Below, in pieces: positions 1 through 5,862 of a stretch of 5,862 nt of DNA. The position numbers and the translations under genes were made by a program. The DNA lies in NCBI GenBank assembly GCA_002422745.1, contig DITH01000004.1, positions 1 through 5,862 on the forward strand. The letters are read 5' to 3'. Position 1 is the first letter of the stretch, and the number at the start of each line of letters is the position of its first letter. Source of the DNA: Alphaproteobacteria bacterium UBA6189. GTDB lineage: Bacteria; Pseudomonadota; Alphaproteobacteria; Rickettsiales; UBA3002. Below the pieces are notes generated by a model, which saw only the letters and a program-made list of their open reading frames with translations, did no database searches and was not told where the DNA came from.

Positions 1-1
1 G

Positions 2-418
2 GTGCCGCTCGGCGTGGTCGGCGCGCTGCTGGCCGCCACCGGGCGCGGGCTGTCGAACGACATCTACTTCCAGGTCGGATTGCTCGCCATCATCGGCCTG
101 TCGTCGAAGAACGCCATCCTGATCGTCGAATTCGCCAAAGATCTGTATGAACAGGGTCATGACGCGCTGGATTCGGCGCTGATGGCGGCAAAACTGCGTT
201 TCCGCCCGATCGTCATGACTTCGATGGCCTTCATCCTCGGCGTGACGCCGCTGGCGATCGCGCACGGCGCGGGTTCCGCCAGCCAGAATGCCATCGGCAT
301 CGGCGTGATGGGCGGCATGGTCGCCGCGACGACGATTGCGATTTTCTTCGTGCCGATGTTTTATGTGGCGATGCAAAAATTCTCCAGAAAGAAACCGGAA
401 AAAGGAGCGCGGGAATGA
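2..418 (+). CDS. RND (HAE-1) multidrug efflux permease, C-terminal fragment
   Basis: This is the C-terminal end of a proton-driven inner-membrane drug exporter of the AcrB/MexB type. The open frame runs in from the left edge. The GTG at position 2 is an internal valine codon, not a start, because the reading [11 protein letters not shown] matches the interior of AcrB from around residue 905 of about 1,050. Visible family signatures are [58 protein letters not shown] and [20 protein letters not shown]. Together they cover the last transmembrane helices (TM10 to TM12). The tail is short and basic ([11 protein letters not shown]), as expected for a cytoplasmic end. The stop overlaps the start of the outer-membrane factor gene (ATGA), which indicates translational coupling in one operon. 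The adaptor (MFP) and most of the permease would lie to the left. Family assignment is secure; the substrate cannot be told from this end. Confidence 0.96.
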   Translation: MPLGVVGALLAATGRGLSNDIYFQVGLLAIIGLSSKNAILIVEFAKDLYEQGHDALDSALMAAKLRFRPIVMTSMAFILGVTPLAIAHGAGSASQNAIGIGVMGGMVAATTIAIFFVPMFYVAMQKFSRKKPEKGARE

Positions 419-1833
419 AAAAGATCATGCCGGTACTGCTGATGACGACGGCCATGCTTCCCGGCTGCACCTTAATGCCGGACTATATGCGGCCCGACAT
501 GCCGGTGGCGCAGCAATGGCCTTTGCATGAGGGTCAGGAAGATGCTTCCAAAAAAATCGCCGACATCGGCTGGAAGGATTTTTTTACTTCACCTCCGTTG
601 CAGAAAGCCGTCCAGACGGCGCTGGATAATAACCGCGACCTGCGCGTGGCGGCGCTCAACGTCGAGGCGGCGCAGGCGCTTTACCGCGTCGAGCGTTCCG
701 ATCTGCTGCCCGGCGTCAGCGCCGGAGGCGGCGGTTCGCGCCAGAAAGTGACCGAGGCGCAAAGCACCAGCAATCCCTTATTCAGCACAAACCGCGAGTA
801 TATCACCTCCACCTATACCGCCAATGTCGGCGTTACCGCATTCGAGCTTGATCTGTTCGGCAGGATTCGTAGCCTGAGCGAGGCGGCGCTGCAGGAATAT
901 TTCGCCACGCAGGCGGCGCAGGACGCGGCGCGCATTACGCTGATCGCGGAAACCGCCAACGCCTACCTGCAATGGCAGGCCGACCGCAAGATTCTAAAAC
1001 TGACGGAAGAAACCCTCGCCGCGCAGGAAAAATCCTATGAGTTGATCGCCAGAAGCCATGAGAGCGGCGTTGCCTCCAAGCTGGATCTGGCGCAGGTGCG
1101 CACCGCCGTGGAAACAGCCAGGGCGAACAAAGCGATTTTCACCCGCCGCGTCGAGCAGGACAAAAACGCGCTGGTGCTACTGATGGGCAAGGACGATCCG
1201 GAAATCCTGTCCGCCGATACCTCGCTGGATGAGGTGAAGGTAATGGAAAGCCTGCCCGTGGGGCTGCCTTCGGACGTGCTGCTGTCGCGCCCCGACGTCA
1301 TGCAGGCGGAATCCCGGCTTAAATCAGCTAACGCCAATATAGGCGCAGCGCGCGCGGCGTTCTTCCCGACCATCTCGCTCACCGGTGCCTTTGGTTTTGC
1401 CAGCGGCGACCTCTCTAATCTGTTTTCCAGCGGCGCTGCCGGTGCCTGGAGCTTCGCGCCGCAAATCACCCTGCCGATTTTCGAGGGAGGCCGCAACGTG
1501 GCCAATCTGGATGTAAGCGCCGTCAGGAAGAATATCGCCGTCGCCCAGTATGAGAAATCCATCCAGACGGCGTTCCGCGAAGTGGCAGACGAGCTTGCCG
1601 CCCGCCGGACGCTGACCGAACAACTCAATGCCCAGCGCGAGCTGGTGAAGGCATCGCAGGAAGCCTACGACCTTTCCAATGCCCGGTATAAGCAGGGAAT
1701 CGACAGCTTCCTGAGCGTGCTCGACGCACAGCGGACGCTCTACGGCTCGCGGCAGAGCACCATCGATGTTGAGAAACAGCAGATCGCCAACCTGGTAAAT
1801 CTCTATAAGGCGCTCGGTGGGGGTATTAAGTAG
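415..1833 (+). CDS. NodT/OprM-family outer-membrane factor lipoprotein of the RND pump
   Basis: This is the outer-membrane channel of a tripartite efflux pump, a trimer forming a beta-barrel plus a long periplasmic alpha-barrel. The 472-residue length is normal for the NodT family. A lipoprotein signal is clear: a basic start MKK, a hydrophobic run, and lipobox LPGC with the lipidated Cys at residue 18, followed by the family's PDYxRPxxPV element (residues 22-31). The two OEP repeats are visible. The first contains ELDLFGRIR (144-152) and a long helical stretch to about 258. The second contains [12 protein letters not shown] (284-295), [16 protein letters not shown] and LPIFEGGRN, and ends with [20 protein letters not shown] and [11 protein letters not shown]. 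The start is supported by AGGAG at 403-407, seven bases upstream, and by the ATGA overlap with the permease. Family certain; pairing with the RND pump is inferred from the overlap. Confidence 0.96.
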   Translation: MKKIMPVLLMTTAMLPGCTLMPDYMRPDMPVAQQWPLHEGQEDASKKIADIGWKDFFTSPPLQKAVQTALDNNRDLRVAALNVEAAQALYRVERSDLLPGVSAGGGGSRQKVTEAQSTSNPLFSTNREYITSTYTANVGVTAFELDLFGRIRSLSEAALQEYFATQAAQDAARITLIAETANAYLQWQADRKILKLTEETLAAQEKSYELIARSHESGVASKLDLAQVRTAVETARANKAIFTRRVEQDKNALVLLMGKDDPEILSADTSLDEVKVMESLPVGLPSDVLLSRPDVMQAESRLKSANANIGAARAAFFPTISLTGAFGFASGDLSNLFSSGAAGAWSFAPQITLPIFEGGRNVANLDVSAVRKNIAVAQYEKSIQTAFREVADELAARRTLTEQLNAQRELVKASQEAYDLSNARYKQGIDSFLSVLDAQRTLYGSRQSTIDVEKQQIANLVNLYKALGGGIK

Positions 1834-1856
1834 GAACCTCTTCTGGCGAAAAAAAG

Positions 1857-1882
1857 TTATGTACGGTATTTATGTACGGTAT
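1857..1882. repeat. Perfect 13-bp tandem direct repeat, possible double operator
   Basis: TTATGTACGGTAT occurs twice back to back (1857-1869 and 1870-1882) in the gap between the outer-membrane factor gene and the adaptor remnant. Each unit is also the core of an imperfect dyad centred on the G of GTACGGTA. The right-hand one, TATGTACGGTATATA (1871-1885), pairs at six of seven positions; the left-hand one (1858-1872) pairs at five of seven. Dyads of this kind are typical of dimeric repressors such as the TetR family, which often control adaptor/efflux operons. The repeat itself is directly seen; the operator role is inference. It could also be a simple slippage duplication. I see no good -35/-10 pair around it; TATATA at 1880-1885 is a possible -10 only. 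Confidence 0.6.
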
Positions 1883-1888
1883 ATAGGC

Positions 1889-1908
1889 AGAGGAAAAACG
1901 CAATGTAA
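1889..1908 (+). promoter_or_regulatory. Shine-Dalgarno plus in-frame ATG-TAA start-stop ahead of adaptor fragment
   Basis: AGAGG (1889-1893) lies nine bases before an ATG at 1903-1905 that is followed immediately by TAA (1906-1908). This ATG is in the same frame as the adaptor fragment, 21 bases before its ATG at 1924, and it has the better ribosome-binding site; only a weak AG-rich stretch precedes 1924. The likely reading is that 1903 was the original start and that codon two has become a stop, so translation now begins at 1924 by weak initiation or by reinitiation. A deliberate start-stop regulatory element is the alternative. Confidence 0.45.
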
Positions 1909-1923
1909 AAAGAATGGTTTAAA

Positions 1924-2223
1924 ATGAGCAAGAAGAACTTCATCCTTATATTCCTGGCGGCGCTGGTGCTCACCGGAGGCGGCGGTTACTACTGGTGGCA
2001 GAAAGAACGGGCACAATTGCCGGAATATATCGCCTCCGGCAACGGGCGTATCGAGTCGGAAATGACCCAGGTAGCGACCACGGCGGGCGGGCGCGTCGAA
2101 GCGATTCTGGTCAAGGAAGGTGATATGGTGGAAAAAGGGCAACTCCTTGCCCGCATGGACACGGCTGAATTGAAGGCGACGCTGGTCCGCGCCAAGGCCA
2201 ATTCCGGCGCAGCGTGGCGTTGA
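1924..2223 (+). pseudogene. Truncated HlyD/YbhG-like periplasmic adaptor (membrane fusion protein) fragment
   Basis: This is the N-terminal third of an adaptor that would link an inner-membrane exporter, commonly an ABC type in the YbhG-like group, to an outer-membrane channel. The 99 residues show a basic start (MSKKN), a single membrane anchor (about residues 5-23, ending GGGGYYWW), the typical IASGNGRIE beta-strand, and the first half of the biotinyl-lipoyl-like domain: VATTAGGRVEAILVKEGDMVEKGQLLARMD (in segments, about 56-80). The frame then closes after a short helix start (ELKATLVRAKA) at a TGA. Intact relatives are roughly 320-350 residues. The coiled-coil hairpin, second half of the lipoyl domain and beta-barrel are missing, and none is found in the rest of the window, because lpxR starts 22 bases later. 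The protein could not bridge a pump. The upstream in-frame stop at codon two of a better start also fits decay. Family confident; loss of function inferred. Confidence 0.8.
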
Positions 2224-2235
2224 ATCAATCATGAC

Positions 2236-2240
2236 AAGGA
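2236..2240 (+). promoter_or_regulatory. Ribosome-binding site deciding the lpxR-like start
   Basis: AAGGA lies five bases before the ATG at 2246. The ATG at 2231 in the same frame has no such site and would place TRNI in front of a signal peptide that begins naturally with MKR. The 2246 start is therefore preferred. Confidence 0.7.
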
Positions 2241-2245
2241 ATATT

Positions 2246-3304
2246 ATGAAACGGCAGGCAATCTTATTTATCAGTATTACGGCGCTCGCCGGTGCACTAT
2301 TTATGCTTCCGCCGCCCGCATATGCGGGAAACGCGGAAGATGAATCCTTGAAGGATATGGTTGCCGACGGCATCGCCGCGCAGGAGAAAAAGCGCTATGT
2401 CACGCTGACAGTGGAGAATGACCTTTTTGGTGGAGGCACAGACCAGAACTATACAAATGGCCTGCGATTAGGCTGGTTCGATCTCGGAGATAAACCGCCC
2501 GGTCTTACAAAAAAAGCGGGGGAAATTCTCCCTTTCCTTAAAACCAATGAAACCACCTCTACCTTTTACTCCATCGGCCAGAATATGTTTACGCCGAAGG
2601 ATGTTGAATCGCGGGTGCAAGACCCTAACGACCGGCCTTGGGCGGCATTCCTTTATGGCTCGATGGGCATGATTACGCTTAAAGAGGGTTATGTCGATCA
2701 GGTGGAATTGACGCTCGGCGTGGTAGGCCCGCTGGCGCTGGGGGAACAGGCGCAGAAAACCATCCACAGCCTGATAGACAGCACAAACCCAAAAGGCTGG
2801 GACAACCAGCTTAAGAATGAACCCGGCGTAATGGTTTCATGGGAACGGCGCTGGCCGGAACAATTCAAGGTCGATGTGGGTGACTTATCTCTAACCGCTA
2901 CCCCTCATGCCGGGGTGACGCTTGGCAATATCTATACTTACGGCAATGTCGGAGGAATGCTCAAATTGTCATCGGAACACAGCCGCTGGGATGATAAGCC
3001 TCTACAGGTTAGACCCGCCATGCCAGGTACAGGGTATTTCGCTCCTTCTGATTCAATGCAATGGGAAGTATTCACTGGCGTTGAAGGACGTGCTATTGCG
3101 CGTAACATTTTTCTGGATGGCAACACGTTTGCTGACAGCCACAGCGTGGATAAGAAAAACTTTGTAGCAGATTTAAGTGCTGGCGTGGCCTTCACCTGGG
3201 GGCCAACGCGCCTCAGCTATACCGCCACCTACCGAACCAAGGAATTCGATACGCAGGATGATGGCTCGCTCTTTGGCGGGGTAAGTCTGGGATATAATTT
3301 CTAG
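2246..3304 (+). CDS. lpxR: LpxR-family lipid A 3'-O-deacylase, outer-membrane beta-barrel
   Basis: LpxR enzymes sit in the outer membrane and remove the 3'-acyloxyacyl group of lipid A in a calcium-dependent reaction, altering envelope charge and immune recognition. From the preferred start the protein has 352 residues, slightly longer than the roughly 320 of the Salmonella enzyme. A signal peptide is clear: MKR, a hydrophobic core, and PPPAYA with likely cleavage after residue 27. The family signature follows as LTVENDLFGGGTDQNYTNGLRLGW: the Asn-Asp pair (58-59) corresponds to the active-site Asn/Asp of LpxR, and the YTNG Thr follows. The helix GEQAQKTIHSLID carries Gln170 and His174, the spacing of the catalytic Gln/His pair. 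I could not place the active-site Glu. The chain ends SLGYNF with a terminal Phe, as in barrels assembled by BAM. Codons are visibly less GC-rich than in the RND genes, which may mean separate origin. Family firm; activity inferred. Confidence 0.9.
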   Translation: MKRQAILFISITALAGALFMLPPPAYAGNAEDESLKDMVADGIAAQEKKRYVTLTVENDLFGGGTDQNYTNGLRLGWFDLGDKPPGLTKKAGEILPFLKTNETTSTFYSIGQNMFTPKDVESRVQDPNDRPWAAFLYGSMGMITLKEGYVDQVELTLGVVGPLALGEQAQKTIHSLIDSTNPKGWDNQLKNEPGVMVSWERRWPEQFKVDVGDLSLTATPHAGVTLGNIYTYGNVGGMLKLSSEHSRWDDKPLQVRPAMPGTGYFAPSDSMQWEVFTGVEGRAIARNIFLDGNTFADSHSVDKKNFVADLSAGVAFTWGPTRLSYTATYRTKEFDTQDDGSLFGGVSLGYNF

Positions 3305-3315
3305 GCTGCTGCCAC

Positions 3316-3342
3316 AACAGATGATAGAATTATTCTGTTTTT
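3316..3342 (+). terminator. Weak candidate terminator after lpxR
   Basis: AACAGA (3316-3321) and TCTGTT (3334-3339) can pair as a six-base stem around a 12-base loop, and the right arm runs into TTTTT (3338-3342). It sits 12 bases after the lpxR stop and overlaps the final codons of the converging outer-membrane factor gene. The stem is AT-rich and the loop long, so it would be a weak terminator at best. On the minus strand no T-run follows. Confidence 0.3.
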
Positions 3343-4763
3343 ACGGTCGTATTTATCTCGCTCCCCAGCGCCTTATAAAGCGCGATTATGTATTGCGATA
3401 CTTTGGCTTCCGAGGCGACAAGGTTGCTGTTGATTTCGTAAAGCTGCTGTTCGGATTGCAGCACTTCGGTGAAATCTGAAATACCGCTTTGATAGCGGGT
3501 GCGCGATGCGCTTACGGTTTTTGCCGCGCTGTCCGCCGCTTCCTGCAACGCAAGCCGCGTCTGGTTTTCCTTGTTGATGTTGGAAAGCGCGGTTTCCACT
3601 TCGCCTAATGCTTCAAGAACGGTCTGCTTGTAAGCGTGGAAGGCTTGCGTCTGCCTCGCTTCGGAGGCTTTGATCTGCCCTTCGATGCGCCCGAAATTAA
3701 GCAGCGGCGCAAAGAGCGATGACCCCAGCGACCAGATGCCGCCGCCACCGGAAAGGCTGGTGTTCTGAATACCAAACAGGGCGGAAAGCGTTATCTTCGG
3801 GTACATCTCGCTGATGGCCGAGCCGGTCAGCGCGGTGGCAGCGGCAAGGTTGCGCTCGGCGTTTCGTATATCGGGGCGGCGGGCGATGATTTCAGCGGGA
3901 GCGTCCAGCGCGATTACTGATTCGGCAACCGGCACCGGCTTCATTTCCTTGAGGCTGTCACCTGCCGCACCGGGAGCTTCGCCAAGCAGGATGGAGAGAC
4001 GGTTGCCGGAGGCTGCAAGCTGGCGTTCGATTTCGGGGATGCGGGCATTGGTGGTCTTAAGCAGCGTTTCCGATTGCGTCACGTCGAAGCCGCTGACAAT
4101 GCCGCCCGCTTTTTTGGTGCGGGCAATGTCATAGAGCTTCTGCTGCGATTCAGCGGTCTTACGCGTTAAATCGAGCAGATGCTGCAATTGGCGGTAGCCG
4201 GTATATTCCCGCGCCACTTCCGCCGTGAGCGCGAGGCTTACTTCCTGATACGCCGCTTCTGTCGCCTGAATGCTGGCCTCTGCCGCTTCCACGCGGCGCT
4301 GGTTGCCACCGAACAGATCGACTTCATAGGAAGCATCGAACCCAGCCTGATAAAGCGACACGGGTTTTTCTGTCGGCAGTCCGAGATTGTTTCCACGATT
4401 GGCCGTGCCGCTGATACCTACCTGCGGGTAAAGCGCCGAGGCGGTGCTTTGGCGCGATGCGCGGGCTTCAAGTATTCGGGCTTCGGCTATCTTGCGGTTC
4501 TGGTTGTTCGCCAGCGCCTTTTCCACCAGCGCGGAAAGATCATCGTCATGAAAACTGCTCCACCACGGTTGCGATTTTTCAGCGGGTTTCTCGCTGGTTT
4601 CAGCCACCTGCGCCGGAAGTGCTTTTGTTTCAGACGCATGCCACAGACCCGGCAGGTCAAGCACCGGCATGCTGTAATTTTCTCCGCTCACGCAACCCGT
4701 CACCAGCAGGCTTACGGCAAGTGCCGTGAGGGTTGTCAGGGAAGTATGCGTATCGTGTTTCAT
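3330..4763 (-). CDS. NodT-family outer-membrane factor lipoprotein paired with the MFS pump
   Basis: This is a second outer-membrane efflux channel of 477 residues, full length for the family. The signal sequence has a hydrophobic run and lipobox LVTGC with the lipidated Cys at residue 24. The first OEP repeat contains WWSSFHDDDLSALVEKAL (67-84), YPQVGISG and YEVDLFGGNQRR (146-157). The second contains PAEIIARRPDIRNAERNLA (289-307), ISEMYPKITLSALFG and LLNFGRIEGQI, and ends with RYQSGISDFTEVLQSEQQLY and IIALYKALG. It has the same fold and landmarks as the plus-strand outer-membrane factor but is clearly divergent, so it is not a recent duplicate. The start is supported by AAGGA five bases upstream (4769-4773 on the opposite strand). 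Eleven bases separate it from the upstream MFS gene on the same strand, so it is almost certainly co-transcribed as that pump's exit duct. Confidence 0.95.
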   Translation of the reverse strand: MKHDTHTSLTTLTALAVSLLVTGCVSGENYSMPVLDLPGLWHASETKALPAQVAETSEKPAEKSQPWWSSFHDDDLSALVEKALANNQNRKIAEARILEARASRQSTASALYPQVGISGTANRGNNLGLPTEKPVSLYQAGFDASYEVDLFGGNQRRVEAAEASIQATEAAYQEVSLALTAEVAREYTGYRQLQHLLDLTRKTAESQQKLYDIARTKKAGGIVSGFDVTQSETLLKTTNARIPEIERQLAASGNRLSILLGEAPGAAGDSLKEMKPVPVAESVIALDAPAEIIARRPDIRNAERNLAAATALTGSAISEMYPKITLSALFGIQNTSLSGGGGIWSLGSSLFAPLLNFGRIEGQIKASEARQTQAFHAYKQTVLEALGEVETALSNINKENQTRLALQEAADSAAKTVSASRTRYQSGISDFTEVLQSEQQLYEINSNLVASEAKVSQYIIALYKALGSEINTTVKTE

Positions 4764-4774
4764 AAGGTTCCTTT

Positions 4775-5862
4775 TTATTCCGCAATCATGTGCGGCAGTT
4801 CCTCATCTTTTTTCCGGTGCGGATTACGCAGCAGGAACACCATCGGTATAGTGAGAATAACCACCCACATCATGATGGCAAAATCGTTGATATAGCCGAT
4901 CGTCGCCGCCTGCCGGTTGATCTCGCCGTCAAGGATACTGAGAGCCGCCGTGCTGTTGCTCATCGCCTGCGGCATGAACTGCGCGGCAAGGCCGGTATTA
5001 TAGGGCGTGATGTTTTCCGCCAGATAGGAATGGTTGGTCTGGATGCTTTTTCCGAGCAACGTTACGACCACGGAAACGCCGATGCTGCTGCCGATGTTGC
5101 GCATCAGGCTGAACAGCCCCGCCGCCTCGGTGCGGTATTTTGCATCGAGCGTGGCGAAGGCGATAGTGCTGAGTGGCACGAAAATAAAACCAAGCCCAAG
5201 CCCCTGCGTGATACCGCTGCGGATAATCATGTGTTGCGGCACAAAGCTGCTGAACTGCGTCATTTCCCAAAGGGAGGTTGCCGTCAGCACGAGGCCGAGA
5301 AGAATCAGGCCGCGCGGGTCAACCTTGCCGGAAGTCTTGCCGACAATCATCATGGCGACCATCGTGCCAACGCCACGCGGAGCCATCAATACGCCAACAT
5401 CCATCACCGGATAGCCCATCAGATTCTGCATGAAAGGCGGCAGCAATGCCAGCGTTGCCAGAAGGATGATGCCAACGAAAAAGATAAAGATCAGCGCGGT
5501 GACGTAGTTGCGGTCGCGGAACATTTCGGCGCTGAGGAACGGATGCACGGCATAGCGCGCATGGGCAAGGAACATCCAGAACATCCCTGCGGCGATGCCC
5601 GCATAGGTGATGATCTCGATGGAAGAAAACCAGTCTTCCTGCACGCCACGGTCGAGAATCATCTGGATGGCGGCGATGGTCAGACTGAGGGTGAAGAATC
5701 CGAACATATCGAACGGGCGGTCATGCGGTTCGGTTTCGCTCAGGAACGCCGATACGCCCATGAAGGACAGGACGCCCACCGGCAGGTTGATAAAAAACAC
5801 CCAGCGCCAGTCATAATATTCGGTCAGGTAGCCGCCGAGCGTCGGCCCCAGAATCGGCCCGA
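4775..5862 (-). CDS. DHA2-family (EmrB/QacA) MFS drug exporter, N-terminus beyond the window
   Basis: This is an inner-membrane proton-antiport drug exporter of the 14-helix DHA2 family, which in EmrAB-type systems works with an adaptor and an outer-membrane factor. About 361 residues of a usual 500 or so are visible. The frame stays open to the right edge. Reading it past the internal GTG at 5800 gives GPILGPTLGGYL followed by WRWVFFINLPVG, which are motif C (the antiporter motif) and the adjacent DHA2 hallmark, so 5800 is not the start. Further landmarks are MAPRGVGTMVAMMIVGKTSG with a basic/acidic loop (KVDPRG), SGITQGLGLGFIFVPLSTIA, YRTEAAGLFSLMRNIGSSIG, and a last helix followed by a charged cytoplasmic tail (HRKKDEELPHMIAE). 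Several hydrophobic helices separate these. The stop is 11 bases before the outer-membrane factor gene. An EmrA-like adaptor would be expected off the right edge. Substrate unknown. Confidence 0.95.
   Translation of the reverse strand, partial: GPILGPTLGGYLTEYYDWRWVFFINLPVGVLSFMGVSAFLSETEPHDRPFDMFGFFTLSLTIAAIQMILDRGVQEDWFSSIEIITYAGIAAGMFWMFLAHARYAVHPFLSAEMFRDRNYVTALIFIFFVGIILLATLALLPPFMQNLMGYPVMDVGVLMAPRGVGTMVAMMIVGKTSGKVDPRGLILLGLVLTATSLWEMTQFSSFVPQHMIIRSGITQGLGLGFIFVPLSTIAFATLDAKYRTEAAGLFSLMRNIGSSIGVSVVVTLLGKSIQTNHSYLAENITPYNTGLAAQFMPQAMSNSTAALSILDGEINRQAATIGYINDFAIMMWVVILTIPMVFLLRNPHRKKDEELPHMIAE

Noticed and set aside
1035..1628. Open minus-strand frame of 197 codons within the first outer-membrane factor gene
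   Set aside because: It lies wholly opposite a gene with full family motifs, is rich in Ser/Ala/Arg as expected from GC-rich antisense, and shows no recognisable domain.
2231..2245. ATG at 2231 as the lpxR start
   Set aside because: The next in-frame ATG at 2246 has AAGGA at the right distance and begins a standard signal peptide; 2231 has neither.
1870..2373. Minus-strand frame of 167 codons over the adaptor fragment and the start of lpxR
   Set aside because: The plus strand here carries recognisable adaptor and signal-peptide sequence; the antisense translation has no recognisable features.
4179..4895. Plus-strand frame of 238 codons opposite the second outer-membrane factor and the end of the MFS gene
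   Set aside because: It crosses two real minus-strand genes and their junction, its translation is low-complexity in Arg/Phe/Cys with no family signature, and it has no convincing ribosome-binding site.
5798..5800. GTG at 5800 as the start of the MFS gene
   Set aside because: The frame continues to the right edge with motif C (GPILGPTLGG) and WRW directly before FFINLPVG, so the codon is internal.
1..5862. A previously undescribed multi-gene system
   Set aside because: Every sizeable gene falls into a known family (RND, NodT outer-membrane factor, HlyD adaptor, LpxR, DHA2 MFS). No nuclease, toxin-antitoxin, reverse transcriptase, repeat array or mobile element is seen; only the 1834-2245 junction is unexplained.

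Overview
The window reads as a chromosomal efflux-gene cluster from a Gram-negative bacterium. Two NodT-type outer-membrane factor lipoproteins, an HAE-1 RND permease, an HlyD-type periplasmic adaptor and an LpxR-type outer-membrane enzyme all require a double membrane. The GC-rich codons and family mix suggest Pseudomonadota, possibly an alphaproteobacterium, but nothing here fixes the genus.

Layout. Left part, plus strand: the last ~138 residues of an AcrB/MexB-like RND permease (2-418) overlap by an ATGA junction with a complete outer-membrane factor lipoprotein (415-1833). These are the distal genes of a tripartite RND operon whose adaptor gene probably lies to the left. Middle: a 90-base gap holds a perfect 13-bp tandem repeat and a start-stop dicodon. 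It is followed by a short HlyD/YbhG-like adaptor fragment (1924-2223, 99 codons, about 30% of normal length), best read as a decayed gene, and then an intact lpxR-like lipid A deacylase gene (2246-3304). Right part, minus strand: a DHA2/EmrB-type MFS drug exporter (4775-5862, N-terminus beyond the right edge) is followed after 11 bases by a second complete NodT-type outer-membrane factor (3330-4763). These form an EmrB-OMF operon that converges on lpxR.

How the genes work together. Two separate pumps, one RND and one MFS, each carry their own dedicated outer-membrane channel. A third adaptor, probably from an ABC-type (YbhG-like) pump, survives only as its first third. LpxR would remodel lipid A in the same outer membrane, which fits an envelope-defence theme, but no functional link is shown by the sequence. 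I see no RNA gene, CRISPR array, insertion sequence or phage element, and no convincing new system. The most informative part is the 1834-2245 junction, where regulatory DNA, a premature stop and a truncated adaptor lie together.
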